From assembly GCA_973895155.1 (NCBI GenBank), contig OZ316893.1, forward strand, positions 27,528,001 through 27,592,000: DNA of 64,000 nucleotides, written 5' to 3'. Under the pieces are notes generated by a model. It saw only the letters and a program-made list of their open reading frames with translations, searched no databases and was not told the DNA's origin. Positions 35,441 through 46,880 of this stretch are shown here, one piece after another (within the stretch, counting starts at the first letter, position 1; every line of letters starts with the position of its first letter). The translations under genes and the position numbers were made by a program. The DNA is from Marsupella aquatica. Its lineage: Eukaryota > Marchantiophyta.

Positions 35441-38400
35441 TCTGGGGTTGAGTCCTCCATTGTGTCATTTGTGCCCAATGGAGTGTTATAAAAGCCAATG
35501 ATCTGAACTCCTGTCATTGACACAATCATATGTTGGATCATATCTACCAAATGACTCCAATACCCACCATTACACATGCCATTTTGTGCATCATTGATAG
35601 AGTATCATCAGAAAATGACCTGTTCAGGCAGAGGTTTAGAGTTGGGCCTTATAGTGGCATACATACGGCCCTACATACACCCAGGCATACACCACACTAC
35701 CTGACAAGAACAAGGTCACGAGGGTCCGAGACAAACAAAACTTGCTGACTTTTGGCTCCTAGTGGTAGTGCACAGTTACAATTTCTGGAGCCTTTGGATA
35801 TGGAGCTCGATATGGACGCTGAGTTCTTTTTATTTTGTACGTTTATTGGTCATTCCCTACTATGCCGTTGTTGGTGTAATTGTTGATGTCATTGGTGATG
35901 TCCCTTGACCGTGCCTTTAGGTTGTTTGCACTCCATTTAGATTCAGGGTTTAGGGTCCCTAATTCAGATATAACATAAAGGGGTGGGTACAGGATTTAGT
36001 GTCTTTTTGTCCAAAGACTAGTTTAGACAGAGTCATCTGGCCAAACTCTAAACCATTAGTTTCATACATAAAGGGGAGGGTATAGGATTTAGTGTATTCT
36101 TCAAAGACGTTGTGGGAAAAGCAATAACCTGAAAAGTTCTAAGGGTTTAAAGTTTGGCTGGATGTGAATGGTTTGACAACTTTTTTTACATTGATTAAAA
36201 TTGTTCTGATACCCCAAATAAAAAAAACAGTTGTGCCCCAAATTCCCCTTTTCCATATTAAATAGTCTGGTAAAGGAAGGGCACAATAAAAATCACTAGT
36301 TTGCAATTTTCCTTGTCAGCTAGCCCATTTACACATTCTTTACAGGGTCTATAAGTCAAGCCTTGCACCCATGTACATTCCCTCACAACTTCTCACTTCT
36401 AATTTGGCTTTGGAACTCAACCCTTACACTTAAAAGGTCATTTAGATTGACTCGGGCCGGTGTCAACTTGGGTTCTAAAACCAAGCTTAACACCAATTTG
36501 TAATCTTTTTTACAGGCCTACAAGGAGCTACTTGTAGTGTAAAATGGCATTTACTACGTCTTCATTTTGCAGTTTCAAAATCTCACTCCCAGAAAGTGTT
36601 GCCTTCACTACTTTGGGGTGCTTTAATTTAGGCTTTTCAAACTCTAATTAAATTCTATGGAGTTGTGGACCTAATGTCTATCTTTCACACTAATGACCCT
36701 AGTTTGTTCACTCTTTTAGATGCACTTCTTCATCACAATAAATTTCTTCAGCTTTTTTATTAACTAGCCCATTTACACCCTGTTTACATATGATTTACAC
36801 ACTATTACACCTCTGTTATAGGGTATTTAAGTCAAGACTTACACCCATGTAAATTTACTCATGAGTTTTCCAAGCTTGAGCACCGTCTATCCAATGGCCT
36901 GAGCCTGCGCTTGTACCTCACCTTTGTCTTTGGTAAGGGTTTCTTCCAACCTGGCATTCACCTTACCTTTGTCTTTTCTGAGGGTTTCTCCCAACCTGGG
37001 TGACGACTACCTCCTGTCCTAGCCACCTTCCCGCCGCTACCCAATTTGAAAATGCAAGAGCTTCTTTCAATCGCTGAAACCTGCCCTGCTCACGGCTTCC
37101 TCCTGTCCTAGCGACCTTACAGCCGCTACCCAATTTGAAAATGCAAGAGCTTGTTTCAGTCTCGCTGAAACCTGCCCTGCTCATGAGCTCAGCACTTGCG
37201 CTAGCAAAACTGCCTAATATTTCTTACGCCTAGCTTTCATGGTATCTAGTGGCAGTGGTGGAATATTTGAGGAGGAAGTGGATCGGGGACTCAAGGATAA
37301 GGCAGTGGCTCATTTGAACAATGCGTACCTTTGTAGTCAGAGCAAGGTCTCGTTGAATTGCACTACGACACAGACTCAGTGTTCCCTATTTTCTGCATTG
37401 TTCCATATGTTTGTGGGAGAATACAGAAGCTTTGGATAGACTTTTTCTATTTGTTTGAACCACAAATCTTGGTGTTGGAAGACTGTTTTGTTGGAAATCG
37501 ATCTAGCTATGTTGATACTCTTGCTCATGCGCCCAACAGCCATGGATCAACCTATTGGTGCCAAAGTCGTTCTAGTGTTCAAGTTTCTTCTCAATACGGT
37601 ACGTGGATGTTTTCAAGTTCCAATGTCCGCACAATGAATTGCAAAATCCATTTTTCAAATTACTCACTCGATTCTTGATGAACGTTGACAATCATTGGCT
37701 CATTAGAATTGTCTCTTGAAGATCTTTCCAATGATGTATTCCACGCAGAATTTCATTAGGATTTGACTCGGGAATGTCAAATCAAAAATTGCTGTCAAAA
37801 CAGGTTCTACGAAAATCTGAGAAATTCAATTTAGTGTAACTTTTTCAAATCTTAAGTAAAATCTGCGATGTTGGAGTGGTTAGAAGCGGATTTAACAGAT
37901 CTTTCTGATGCACCATGCCACAACCATTCAACTCTTGAAGTTTCTCCTCAGTACAGTACGTGGATGTTTTCAAGCTTCACTGTCCATACGTACAATGAAC
38001 TGCAAAATCCATTTTTCAAATTACTCACTCGATTCTTGATGAATGTTGACAATCATTGGCTCATTAGAATTGTCTCTTGAAGATCTTTCCAATGATGTAT
38101 TCCACGCAGAATTTCATTAGGATTTGACTCGGGAATGTCAAATCGAAAATTGCTGTCAAAAAAGGTTCTGCGAAAATCTAAGAAATTCAATTTAGTGTAA
38201 CTATTTCAAATCTTAAGCAAAATTTGCGATCTTGGAGTCTTTAGAAGCAGATTGAAGAGATCATCCTAATGCATCATAGTACTCTCAGTTTTGTTGCGGA
38301 TTGACAATGTCATTAACTCAAAATTATGTTGCTTTACAGGTATGTCGGCCTAGAGAGGTTTTAAAATTGAATTTCTGCAAAAAAAAATTTGGATTTAAAG

Positions 38401-39425
38401 AATTGCAGAATTGTCTCTGGCTTGCTACGTGTCCATTGACACTCAGGTCCTACACTCATTTCAAGAGTTGTGTAAGGACTGTACCACATCTACGAGATCT
38501 GTAGAAAGATTTTTGCATGGAATATTTTGAAGTAGAAAATGACTTGGTATTTGGCAGGTGACAATCTCTTTCTCTCTCCCTTGTTTTTTTGGCTATCACG
38601 TTTTCCCTCTGTCCCTCTTTGTTTTGTAGATTGTTGTCTGAGAAATCTGAACATGTGTATATCTCTAATGCAGCGTTTCAAGTGTTCTCGGCAATGGACA
38701 CTTCTGGGCGAGCACAAAGTGGATGCAGCATAACGTTGGGGAGGGATCTGGGCGCCTCAAAGCTTAGAAGCATCCTTAATTCTAATTTGGGGAGTTCTCG
38801 TTTTTAATGAATCAAAGTTTGGTCCAAGAAGTTTCTCATCTCTTGTGGCCTTGGTGATTGCATAATAGAAAATGAGAGAGCATGAATAGGACAACCTATT
38901 GATACTTCTGGGCCACTTCTGGGCCACAAAGTTGATGCAGCATAAGGAGGGGGGATCTGAGAGGCGTTGTGCTCACAAGCATGTTAATCTCTTTTAACAT
39001 AACTCTAGTTTGTTCTCTGTTGTGTACAGTAATGCTATGGCCATCCTATGGGTTTTGAGTACTTCACATTATAAGGTGATCATTTTTTCCTATTCTACCT
39101 TTGTGTGTGTCTTGCAATAAGCTACTTGCTGCATATCACTTGTAAAACTTAAAGTATAAATATAGTGAAGTTTTTGTGTGGTGCAGGACAATTTGGTTTG
39201 AAAAGGTTATTTCTTGGAGGGTGAAACAAGAGCATTTGTGCCTAATCTCTTTTAAAATAACTGTAGTTTGTATTCTGTTGTGTACAGTAGTGCTATGGCC
39301 ATCCTATGGATTTTGAAGACTTCACATCCTAAGGTGATCATTTTTTTCTATTCTACCTTTGTGTGTTTCTTGCAATAAGCTACTTACTGCATATCACTTG
39401 TACAGATTAAAGTATAAATGTAGTG
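35441..39425. other. CACTA interior, no transposase recognised
   Basis: About 4 kb of element interior. It holds three duplications: ~85-bp units at 37010-37175 (CAATTTGAAAATGCAAGAGC twice), ~357-bp units at about 37575-38290 (ACGTGGATGTTTTCAAG at 37600 and 37957), and ~258-bp units at 39009-39434. The frame 37239-37439 is a short acidic ORF without motifs. No DDE transposase or helicase motif is seen. Confidence 0.55.
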
Positions 39426-39434
39426 AATTTTTTG
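39009..39434. repeat. 258-bp tandem duplication that records the empty site of element A
   Basis: TGTGTACAGTA(A/G)TGCTATGGCC occurs at 39021 and 39279, and similarity continues for about 165 bases. In the left unit the sequence runs through AAGTTTTTGTGTGGTGCAG (39168-39186). In the right unit it breaks at 39434 after AATTTTTTG and resumes at 50696 with AAGTTTTTGTGTGGTGCAG. The left unit is thus an uninterrupted copy of the insertion site. Confidence 0.9.
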
Positions 39435-39545
39435 GGGTATAACCACCGTGACAGCAAATAGTAAATAGATTTGCTGTTACGAGCAAAAATTTACTCATAT
39501 GAGGATTTCAATTACTCATAGCAGAAATTCTGTTTACTCATACGA
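39435..39545. repeat. Element A left end: terminal hairpin and subterminal repeats
   Basis: Twelve bases after the element start lies CGTGACAGCAAAT. GTGACAGCAAAT (39448-39459) pairs with ATTTGCTGTTAC (39469-39480), 11 of 12. Next come four related short units containing TTACTCATATGAG, TTACTCATAGCAG, TTACTCATACGAG and TTACTTGTACGAG (39489 to about 39560). These look like transposase-binding end repeats. Confidence 0.7.
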
Positions 39546-39757
39546 GAAACTATTTACTTGTACGAGTTTTATAGGTTATTCAAAGTTCAAAAAAATGGCT
39601 CGATGTTAAAAAATAACACCCATATAAGCGCTCTCTGAAATGCTAACATAATGGGGCCCACCATTCAATGATAATAAATGGGCAATATAAAGGTCATTAT
39701 AAGAACACACGCTTTATTTAACAGTCAATATATTTGCTATTTGTTTCAAATTTTGGC

Positions 39758-39772
39758 TAGTGCCAGGCGCTA
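39758..39772. promoter_or_regulatory. Palindrome A, left-arm copy
   Basis: TAGTGCCAGGCGCTA, one change from the consensus TAGCGCCNGGCGCTA, in the left arm downstream of the transposase stop. Confidence 0.7.
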
Positions 39773-39871
39773 GCAACAGACAACACATTTTTCTGGATAA
39801 GAAACGGGTACATCTTCTGTCCGTTAGAAAAGACAAATGCCACTTAAAGTTGTTGAACGGCACCAAATTGA

Positions 39872-41392
39872 CTACATGTCCGTTCCATTTTGTCGATCAA
39901 GCAGGTAACGGACTTCGCCCAATGTCAGAACTGGTTGACTAGATAGTGTTGAATCGTTAAGACTCAACTTTAACACAGTCCTGAATACCCAATATAGATG
40001 TTTGCAAGGCATGTAAGGTTTCCTATAAACGTGCCTCCGATAGAAATCCTCACATGAACAGCAAGGGAAACAACAAATCTGCACCCAATAAGAGGCAGCA
40101 TTCCTCTCATGTTCATGTGTTCTGATACAATACTGCTTCCCCCACGCATTCCCACTCGTGACATCTCTCTCGCATACAAGCCTCATTACTTCTGTTTCGG
40201 ATGCTTCGATCTTCTTGTAATGTGTTTGAGTTAGATTCACTCTCTGCAAGCACTTCCTTCCATTCCTGGAGCCACATTTGAAAATTGGGTCCGCTAAATT
40301 GATCCTCTCTTGGAACAAATTCACATCGATGTGTAACTCAGACGGGGATGGCTCCTGACCTTCCCTTACCTCTCTTGTACCAAGTAGACCTTGTTCTCTC
40401 AAGAATTGGATCTCGCCCTCCTGGAGATTGGTCCCTCTCGCAATGGGAAGAACGAATGGTATATTGGGAATGTTTGAAACACCTCTTCTTGGCCGACTTT
40501 TATGACATTTGTTGTTTGGGCAAAACCATATCTGGTCCGGATGAGGTTCTCCTCTAAAAAGTCTACATCCTCTTACAGATATTGCAACAACTCCTTCTGG
40601 ATTTGGAAACCCAACCTTCTTTACTCGATTTCGACATTCATCGCAGCTTTCTCTCCAACCGAGGGTCCCATTACAAGCTGGACCAGCACCGCGTTTTGTA
40701 GTTCGTCGGAGCTGCCAGAGACCTGGAGCTATGTCAGTTTCCATTGGGAGAAGAGATTCCTCAGGCGCGGCCTCAGCTTGATGTCCTACGGGAGGAACAG
40801 AAGATCTTGTTGTCCGACATGAGGGTGTCTCAAGGACGACGACCTCCTCAGAATCTTCACCCTCAGTTTGAGACAAATTAACAATGCCACTTCCACCAGC
40901 AGAAGGTGTGGAAGACATCTTCTCGAAGTCTGTGGAATGGAGGTTTCTTCTCTTCAAACCCCTTGTATTTGGTGAAGTCACAAGGATAGTATCATGCCTG
41001 TGAGAGTCTTGTGCCGAGACATTCCCACTTGCATTACCTTTTCGCTTCACCGATCGAGTTATGACGTCTCCATTCAATGGAACAGTTCTTTCCAAATCAA
41101 ATTCAGCTGCGTTGGAAAGAAGGAGATTGGTCGCTTCTTCAAATAGACGTGGAGACCCTGTCATGTCGGCAGATCTGAAAGCCAGCTCAAAGATAGTGGG
41201 TCCAGTTCCCGGATGTAATCCTTGACCGTATGCAGTATATGATGCTATCTGACATACGGCTCGGTTTTGGTCAGTTTTGCACCCCTCCATGAGGCCAACC
41301 CGCTTCTTCATTTGCCATGCCTTCATGCCTGCATGGATCGATTCCAAACCAGTACAATTCGGAATCATACCTGCCTCCTCAGCACTCTTGCT
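39872..41392 (-). pseudogene. Element A transposase, exon 2 (Cys-rich region plus SWIM zinc finger)
   Basis: A 507-codon open segment from a probable 3' splice site (intron ends at 41393; exon starts SKSAEEAGMIPNC) to the stop at 39874. The N-half is low-complexity and charged. From about residue 220 it aligns with the element B exon at 59762-60604 (GPACNGTLG..., CDECRNRVKK, WFCPNNKCHKS). The C-terminal CSCEDF...MPCKH is a SWIM zinc finger (CxCxnCxH), found in MULE-type and KDZ transposases and in FAR1/FHY3 relatives. No stop interrupts this exon, but exon 1 is broken. Confidence 0.85.
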
Positions 41393-41674
41393 CTGTCATC
41401 GGAAACAAAATTTAGTACTACAGTAATTCGCGACAAGTGTAGTTTGTATTTATGCAATATGGACTCTCTAATATATAAGTAGCACCTGGTGCTATCAAAT
41501 CTCTTGCATGACTGCCATGTTCATAGTTGCAAAAGTGTGCTTGTTCATACTAGCGCTTGGCGCTACTATACTGTAACAAGGAATTGGAGTCAGAATAATC
41601 ATTTTCCATATTAGCGCCAGGCGCGATTACAAATCAATGGTAACGGACTATCATGAATCTAAGAAAATCCTTAC
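41393..41674 (-). other. Element A transposase intron holding three palindromes
   Basis: Donor GTAAGG at 41674 and acceptor GATGACAG ending at 41393 give a 282-base intron in phase 0 (ATG | AGC AAG). Three of the 15-bp palindromes (41480, 41551, 41612) lie inside, while none lies in the flanking 3.5 kb of coding sequence. The splice sites are inferred by eye and by alignment with element B, whose donor GTGAGT at 60859 occupies the same place after GNFIRV. Confidence 0.7.
41480..41626. promoter_or_regulatory. Palindrome A, three copies in the transposase intron
   Basis: TAGCACCTGGTGCTA (41480), TAGCGCTTGGCGCTA (41551) and TAGCGCCAGGCGCGA (41612). The first has matched G-to-A and C-to-T changes in both arms, so the palindrome is kept. 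Confidence 0.75.
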
Positions 41675-43701
41675 CATCCTAATGAAGTTTCCCCAGGCCA
41701 TTGTCTCCAACGGACGACCCACCATGAGAGCCATCCTTGCAACATTCGAAGCTTCCCCTGATGGCAATTTCCAGCTCTCCACCAATCGTCGATCTCTCTT
41801 GACATACGATATGCATCCAAAAATGTTTTTGCGTTACGAAGACCGTCCCACATCTTCTTGTGTTCTTCAAGTTTTCCTTCTGGAACACCTTCGCGTGAAT
41901 GCCGACGAAATGACTAATAAAAATGAAACGCATCTGATCGCTCTCGGTCAGGATCAGGTACCCCATTGAAGAAAACATTTTGCACCGCATTCCATCCAGC
42001 CTGGGCATTGTCCGCCATGAATCCTTGAATTTGAATGTTCTCCAGGCCATTTTCACTCGCAACTTCTATCATCAATCGCCACGCTCTCTCTAAGGACTTG
42101 GTGTCTTCAGCCTTTAATTCACAAGTGAAAATTGTACAAAGCGCCCGATAGTGATGATCATATACATGAACACTAAAAGTTAGCCAGTCCGATGTAATTC
42201 TATGCATGACGTCGAAACTCACCCATGACCCTTCTAATGAACCACCGGTCTGCATTTTCCGGAGAAGGTCGATCCCAGATCCTTCGCCTTTCACAGTCAT
42301 CTTGAAGATGTGAGCACTTTCATCTCGACATCCTTGGCCTGGAAGCAAATACCTATGAAGAAAGGGAAGTCTCACACACTTTTGCATCCGTACCAAATAT
42401 TCAAGCTCACCTTTGTCTTTCTGGTCTTGTCTCACACTTCGCAGAACAGAAGCAAACTTTTGTGGGGTAGCAACAACCATGAGGGACTCCTAGATCTCCT
42501 TCTCCTCTTCCGAAGACATTTCCTCCATGGATTCCTCACGGAGGGCATTGGTTAGAGAGTCTGTAGCCGCATTCTTTATCAAAGCGGGCGTAGCTCGTGG
42601 ATTAGCCTGGAACTCCTTTGCGAGGTGAGTCTTAGCAACCTTTTCAGCCTCTCTCGACCACACTCGACGACTGGGATGGTTGTGAAATCCCATGTGCACA
42701 GCCAGTTGGGACATATACGCCAAATGAGTTGAATCCACTTTGGCCAAAGGATACATATAGAACATCATGGCCGGACACGATGTTGTACACATCGGAAGTT
42801 TAGAGCAGTGGTGACAGACAATACCACCTTGCGGTATGAGTTCTCCAACTCGAAAGGTGCCTGATAGTTTTGGTGATCTTGCCCAGACTTGGTTGTTCCT
42901 AGTCTTTTTGTCTCTCCAGAATTGGCAAGAATTGTTCCGACATTCAAGAGAACCGATACACTGAACCTTTCCAAAATCCCACATCTTCTTCGGTAAAACA
43001 TTCGAAGATGTCTTGACAATGCGCGTCCAGTAATAGCAATCCTTCCCGCGGTCCATGTCCTTCAGTCGTTCCCCTTTCGAATTCATGCAATCGACTGGAG
43101 GCAACTCAAACACAACATTCCCATTGTATGTCATCGGGAGGCTGGGAACTATCTGATGCGTGAAATCCTTCTCCCTGATGAAATGAGATAACTCGCTATG
43201 TCCCTTTGATTTTAGGATAGTATCCATCGCACTTTGCCGATATACAATTGGGATATCTTGAACCTCCATCTTCACCACCAAGGGATCCACTGAGATCCTT
43301 TTCGGGACATCAAAGGAAAGGGGTGAATTCTTCCCGTCGTCTTCCGAAGTGTCAGACAGATTGACAACATCAACACCACCGGGAACAGGACATAGATCTT
43401 CCGATGCTTCAGAATCTTCCAAAACAAAGACCTCGTATACTTTCTTCGGATACATTGTCCAAAACCTGAGTCCATCGACGACATCATAGAAGATGGTATT
43501 TGCCTTTGAATCCTTAGGGAGGAGGGACACAGAGAGAATACACTCTTTGGAAACATCAAATCTCAACCCCAAGTATTCATCCAAAACTCTCCTTGACTGA
43601 GATTCAGGGGATACGATAACTGTGACGACATCCCACGTGTCCTTGCGTCTCACTACGATCGATCGTCCCATTTCAGCGGAAGATAGTAATCGATGTCTCA
43701 C
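41675..43701 (-). pseudogene. Element A transposase, exon 1 (DNA-binding Cys/His region and catalytic core)
   Basis: The N-terminal part (42490-43701) has a Cys/His-rich region: CIGSLECRNNSC, VCHHCSKLPMC and then HMGFHNHP, reminiscent of the WRKY-GCM1-type binding domain of MULE transposases. The core (41914-42480) has LEGSWVSFDVMHRITS, YDHHYRALCTIFTCEL, GFMADNAQAGWNAV and DAFHFY, with aspartates in the expected DDE positions. The C-part (41671-41853) has GWLSWWVVRWRQW. All three are in one frame but split by TAG at 42490-42492 (Trp in element B) and TAG at 41914-41916 (Gln in B). A 5-base CCTGG insertion at about 41692 shifts the frame just before the donor. A start at the Met of MGRSIVV is as likely as the first Met. 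Confidence 0.85.
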
Positions 43702-44317
43702 TTCCCCAATCGGTTTAAGGCTTGTTTGATGTACGAGGTTAATAACGACAGTATAAATGAACGTTGAATAATGACAAAGAAAGTTATGTTAATGGTTTGG
43801 ACGATGTAAATCAATTGAATTTTGTCATTATTCAACGGCTGTATTGAACCAGCTTAATTGTCGGGAGTTTAATAGCATCGGGCGCTACTTTTGTGAATAG
43901 GGAACAACTTGACAATGGAAGCATGACTCTCGACCGAATACAGTACTGCATGGCGAGGAGGACAGGGAAAACTCAGATCGTAATAATAGCGCTCGGCGCT
44001 ATCATCAAAGCTCGTACGTTCTACCTCTAACAATAGATAGGAAATCCGTGAATCGGTCCAAGTATGCACGTGTGCATTAAAGTTTCCACAATCGACGCAT
44101 CTCGGACGTCAATTGCACGGTCGGAAACCATTACATCTAAGACATCCATGGAAATCCGAACGTTCTCACCTCTGTCCTCAAAACCTGGCCGGCGAGTCTG
44201 CCTCTCACCATTTGAAGTTGTTTGTTCTTAGAAACATTTTTTGCTCTCCTGCGTCCATTTTTATACGAGAAACTTCCGTTCAGTCTTGATCGTTTAGAGT
44301 CGTTTGTTTAAGTTTCC
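43702..44317. promoter_or_regulatory. Element A divergent promoter region
   Basis: 616 bases between the transposase start (minus) and the ATG at 44318 (plus). It contains two copies of the element's palindrome (43873-43887 and 43987-44001) and AT-rich stretches with no coding frame. Sharing one promoter would couple expression of the two genes; the palindromes are placed where a bound protein could act on both. Confidence 0.6.
43873..44001. promoter_or_regulatory. Palindrome A, two copies in the divergent promoter
   Basis: TAGCATCGGGCGCTA (43873-43887) and TAGCGCTCGGCGCTA (43987-44001), 114 bases apart, between the two gene starts. Confidence 0.75.
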
Positions 44318-44520
44318 ATGGCTCCACCACGAGCTAAGGGGAAGGCGCAAGTTACGTTTCAAAGCGGCAGCGATGGAGAGGGCGTTGAGGAGAAGTCTCT
44401 CGCGAAGCCTCCTTCTCATTTGAACGTCCCGATCTCGGCGAAGGGGAAAGTAATTGCGAAAACCCGGGTTGTATCCGCACCAGATGGTGCTCCTTAGGCT
44501 AAAGGTTCAAGACCCAAGGT
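44318..44520 (+). pseudogene. ParB/methyltransferase-like gene of element A, first exon fragment
   Basis: From the ATG at 44318 a basic, low-complexity peptide starts MAPPRAKGKAQVTF. TAG at 44495-44497 interrupts it (CAG would be one transition away), followed by AKGSRPK, matching the position of the PRRPK stretch in element B near 63715. The gene is then cut by the gag fragment and resumes at about 46180. Confidence 0.6.
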
Positions 44521-45582
44521 GTAAACCTCTTGAAGGTGGTTTCAAGGCTAGGGTTTGGCCTTGAAGAGGAGAATGAGTGGGAAGAGTTTGTTAAGAAGAT
44601 GAAGCATCGATTTTTGATGTCTGATTCTGAGAGGATGACTGAGGGTACCTTTTTGGACTGGATTCGTGAGAGGAACAAGGGGTTGGGGCCAGAGGAGCTT
44701 CTCTTGGAATTCAAGAGAAAACTTGGACAATTGCCTTCTACTGACCTTGAATTCCTTTCCCTGCAAAAGGTGTCCCTATTTTTGCGTTCAGCTGATAAGA
44801 GGCTTAGGGATGAACTTGAGTATGCAATTGACATTGTTAACCCTCGTAGAAGGTCTAAGGTAGATTGGAGTCATGTGGAAGAAGCTGTAGAGATCATTTC
44901 TAAGAGGCGAAGAGATAGAGCCTTGGATGATGAGGCTGTTGCAAAGCCAACAGCTGCTCCATCTAAGGCAGGTAAGGGGAAAGTAAAGGAAGAGCCTTCC
45001 AAAGATGAGAAGGGGCTAGAGCCATCTGACTTGGCCAAGATCCTTGAGAGTCTAAACTTGTTGTCTAAACAAGTGTCTGGTCCAAAATCAGGGCCATGAG
45101 AAGGTGATAGGGCAGGTCCAAGTCGAGCTACAAATTGGTCATGTATGTGGTGTGACTCAAAGGAGCATCAAAAGAAGGAATGTCCAGATCTTCCCAAAGC
45201 CATTAAGAGTCATAAGGTTAAGTATGTGGGTGAGCCAGGCATGAGGAAACTTGCCTATTTTGAGTCAGGAGAGGAGATTCCTTTCAACAATGGAAAAGGA
45301 GGGATGAAAGCCTTGGTTGAGAAACGTTTGACTGAAGCTGAGGTAAAAATGGTATCTCTTGCATTTGAGCCTGAGGTTTACACCTTGGGTCTTGAACCTT
45401 CATCTTCAAGAGGTTCGCTCCTACCTATTCAAAACTTACTCAAAGACTCAAAAACTGCCAAAAGCGGCAGCACTTTAGCAGCATCACGGTGTGAGAGAGA
45501 GCCCTTGCCCTTCGAACTCTCCTCTTTAGTACTCTCGTGGGAAGGCCTGGGGCAAGGCACAAGCCCTCCACTTATGGTTTAA
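44503..45582 (+). pseudogene. Retrotransposon gag fragment inserted in the ParB/methyltransferase-like gene
   Basis: A frame open from 44503 (the first listed Met would be a TTG, so there is no true start) reads as LTR-retrotransposon Gag: FVKKMKHRFLMSDSE, GTFLDWIRERNKGLGPEE, then a CCHC zinc knuckle CMWCDSKEHQKKEC at about 45142-45183. One TGA at 45097-45099 interrupts it in frame. No protease, integrase, RT or LTR is visible nearby, so only gag and flanking sequence were inserted or survive. It interrupts coding sequence that is contiguous in element B. Confidence 0.75.
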
Positions 45583-46182
45583 GTCCTCGACAATTTTCAG
45601 CCCTTGATCATCCATCAAAAAATCTAAGGGTCAAAAATGAGCCAAAATACCATCCTTTGTAACTTTGTAACCAAATGAGGCTTCGCACTTTCGAAAAAAC
45701 CTCGACCTCCTCCAAACCCTAAGGCACGTCCTCATCCTCAATCCTATCCATTCATCCATTGACTCAACCAAGATCCACCGTTGATGTAGGTTCAATGAAT
45801 CTAGTCCTTATTTCACAAAACTAGGAATCTGGCCCATATCTCACAAAACTGATGCACTTGGACCAAACCCTCTTACATGCCTTGAACCTGGTCACCTCCT
45901 CCATGTATTCAATGAACCTGGTCACCATGTCGCCAAAACCCTAGATACCTTGCTTGTTGAGCAAGCAACCTCCATTCCGCCAATCCGCCAAATGATAACT
46001 TAATCGCTGGTCACAAATGAAAAACATACCCCACAATAGTAACAAGGGTGGGTAGGCTCGACCTCATCCCTACCTTGACCCTCATAACTCTACTTCCTCC
46101 TTCACATTGGTCAAGTTAGCTCAAGTCAAGTCAACTTGCCCAAGTTAGAAGCAAAAATTGGTTTCAACTTCCTTCACAAAAC
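45583..46182. other. Non-coding tail of the gag insertion
   Basis: 600 bases without a frame, with direct repeats AATGAACCTGGTCACC and TCAAGTTAG/TCAAGTCAAG. It probably belongs to the inserted retroelement; I could not find an LTR terminus or a TSD. Confidence 0.4.
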
Positions 46183-46751
46183 ATGAGGATTCCTCCTTTA
46201 GGATGGAAACCTCATGACATCGGTGTTGCTGGAATTTCAATGGACGATTACATTTCCAAGCATGTCTTGTCCTTTGGGAAAGATTTCAGAGGATTGGAGA
46301 AGGAGCCTCCACAAATTCCTCTATGTCGATTGATTCATATGGAAGTGGTGCGGACGTTGCAGAAGCAGAGCGCCTCCATCGACAAATTGAAGAAGTCATT
46401 CCGGATTTCTGGATACAATTCGCGCATGGGCATGCCATTTTACGTACAGCCAACAAATGCGGATGGGGTTCCATAGATTTGCACTAATGAGATTAGAGCC
46501 TCTTGGGACCCAATCTGGGTTGCCGAGAATGACAAGTTCGAGGAAGAGTGTGACGTTGATCCTGATTTCAGAGTTTTGAAGGACAAGATATTGTGTGTCT
46601 TCGATGGAAATCACCGTTTGTATTCGTGGTCGATTGTGACAGCAAAGCAACCGGACAACATTAAGTACCACCCTCATGTGACTTGCATTGTTTTCAATGG
46701 AGATAAAGGTTCCCTCGTGGAGCTCGAGGCTGCCATGCACGCTGTCAACCA

Positions 46752-46880
46752 GTAAGCCATTCCTCAGGACAACCTCATTTAATATGACGTACTAGTTCAA
46801 GATGGATTTTGGATGTGATATTATCTTTGGTGTTTTACTAGCGCCCGGCGCTGCTAATTTACATTTAAATTTTGACGTAG
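46752..46880 (+). other. Intron of the ParB-like gene with a palindrome
   Basis: GTAAGC donor at 46752 and GACGTAG acceptor ending at 46880 rejoin the frame as VNQLGQAVVEPSW (split codon CA|G). The 129-base intron contains one palindrome copy (46839-46853). Confidence 0.7.
46839..46853. promoter_or_regulatory. Palindrome A in the ParB-like gene intron
   Basis: TAGCGCCCGGCGCTG, 27 bases before the 3' splice site. Confidence 0.75.

Noticed and set aside
36101-38807. Short frames in the CACTA interior as its transposase
   Set aside because: All are under about 110 codons, lie in duplicated sequence and show no DDE or zinc motif.
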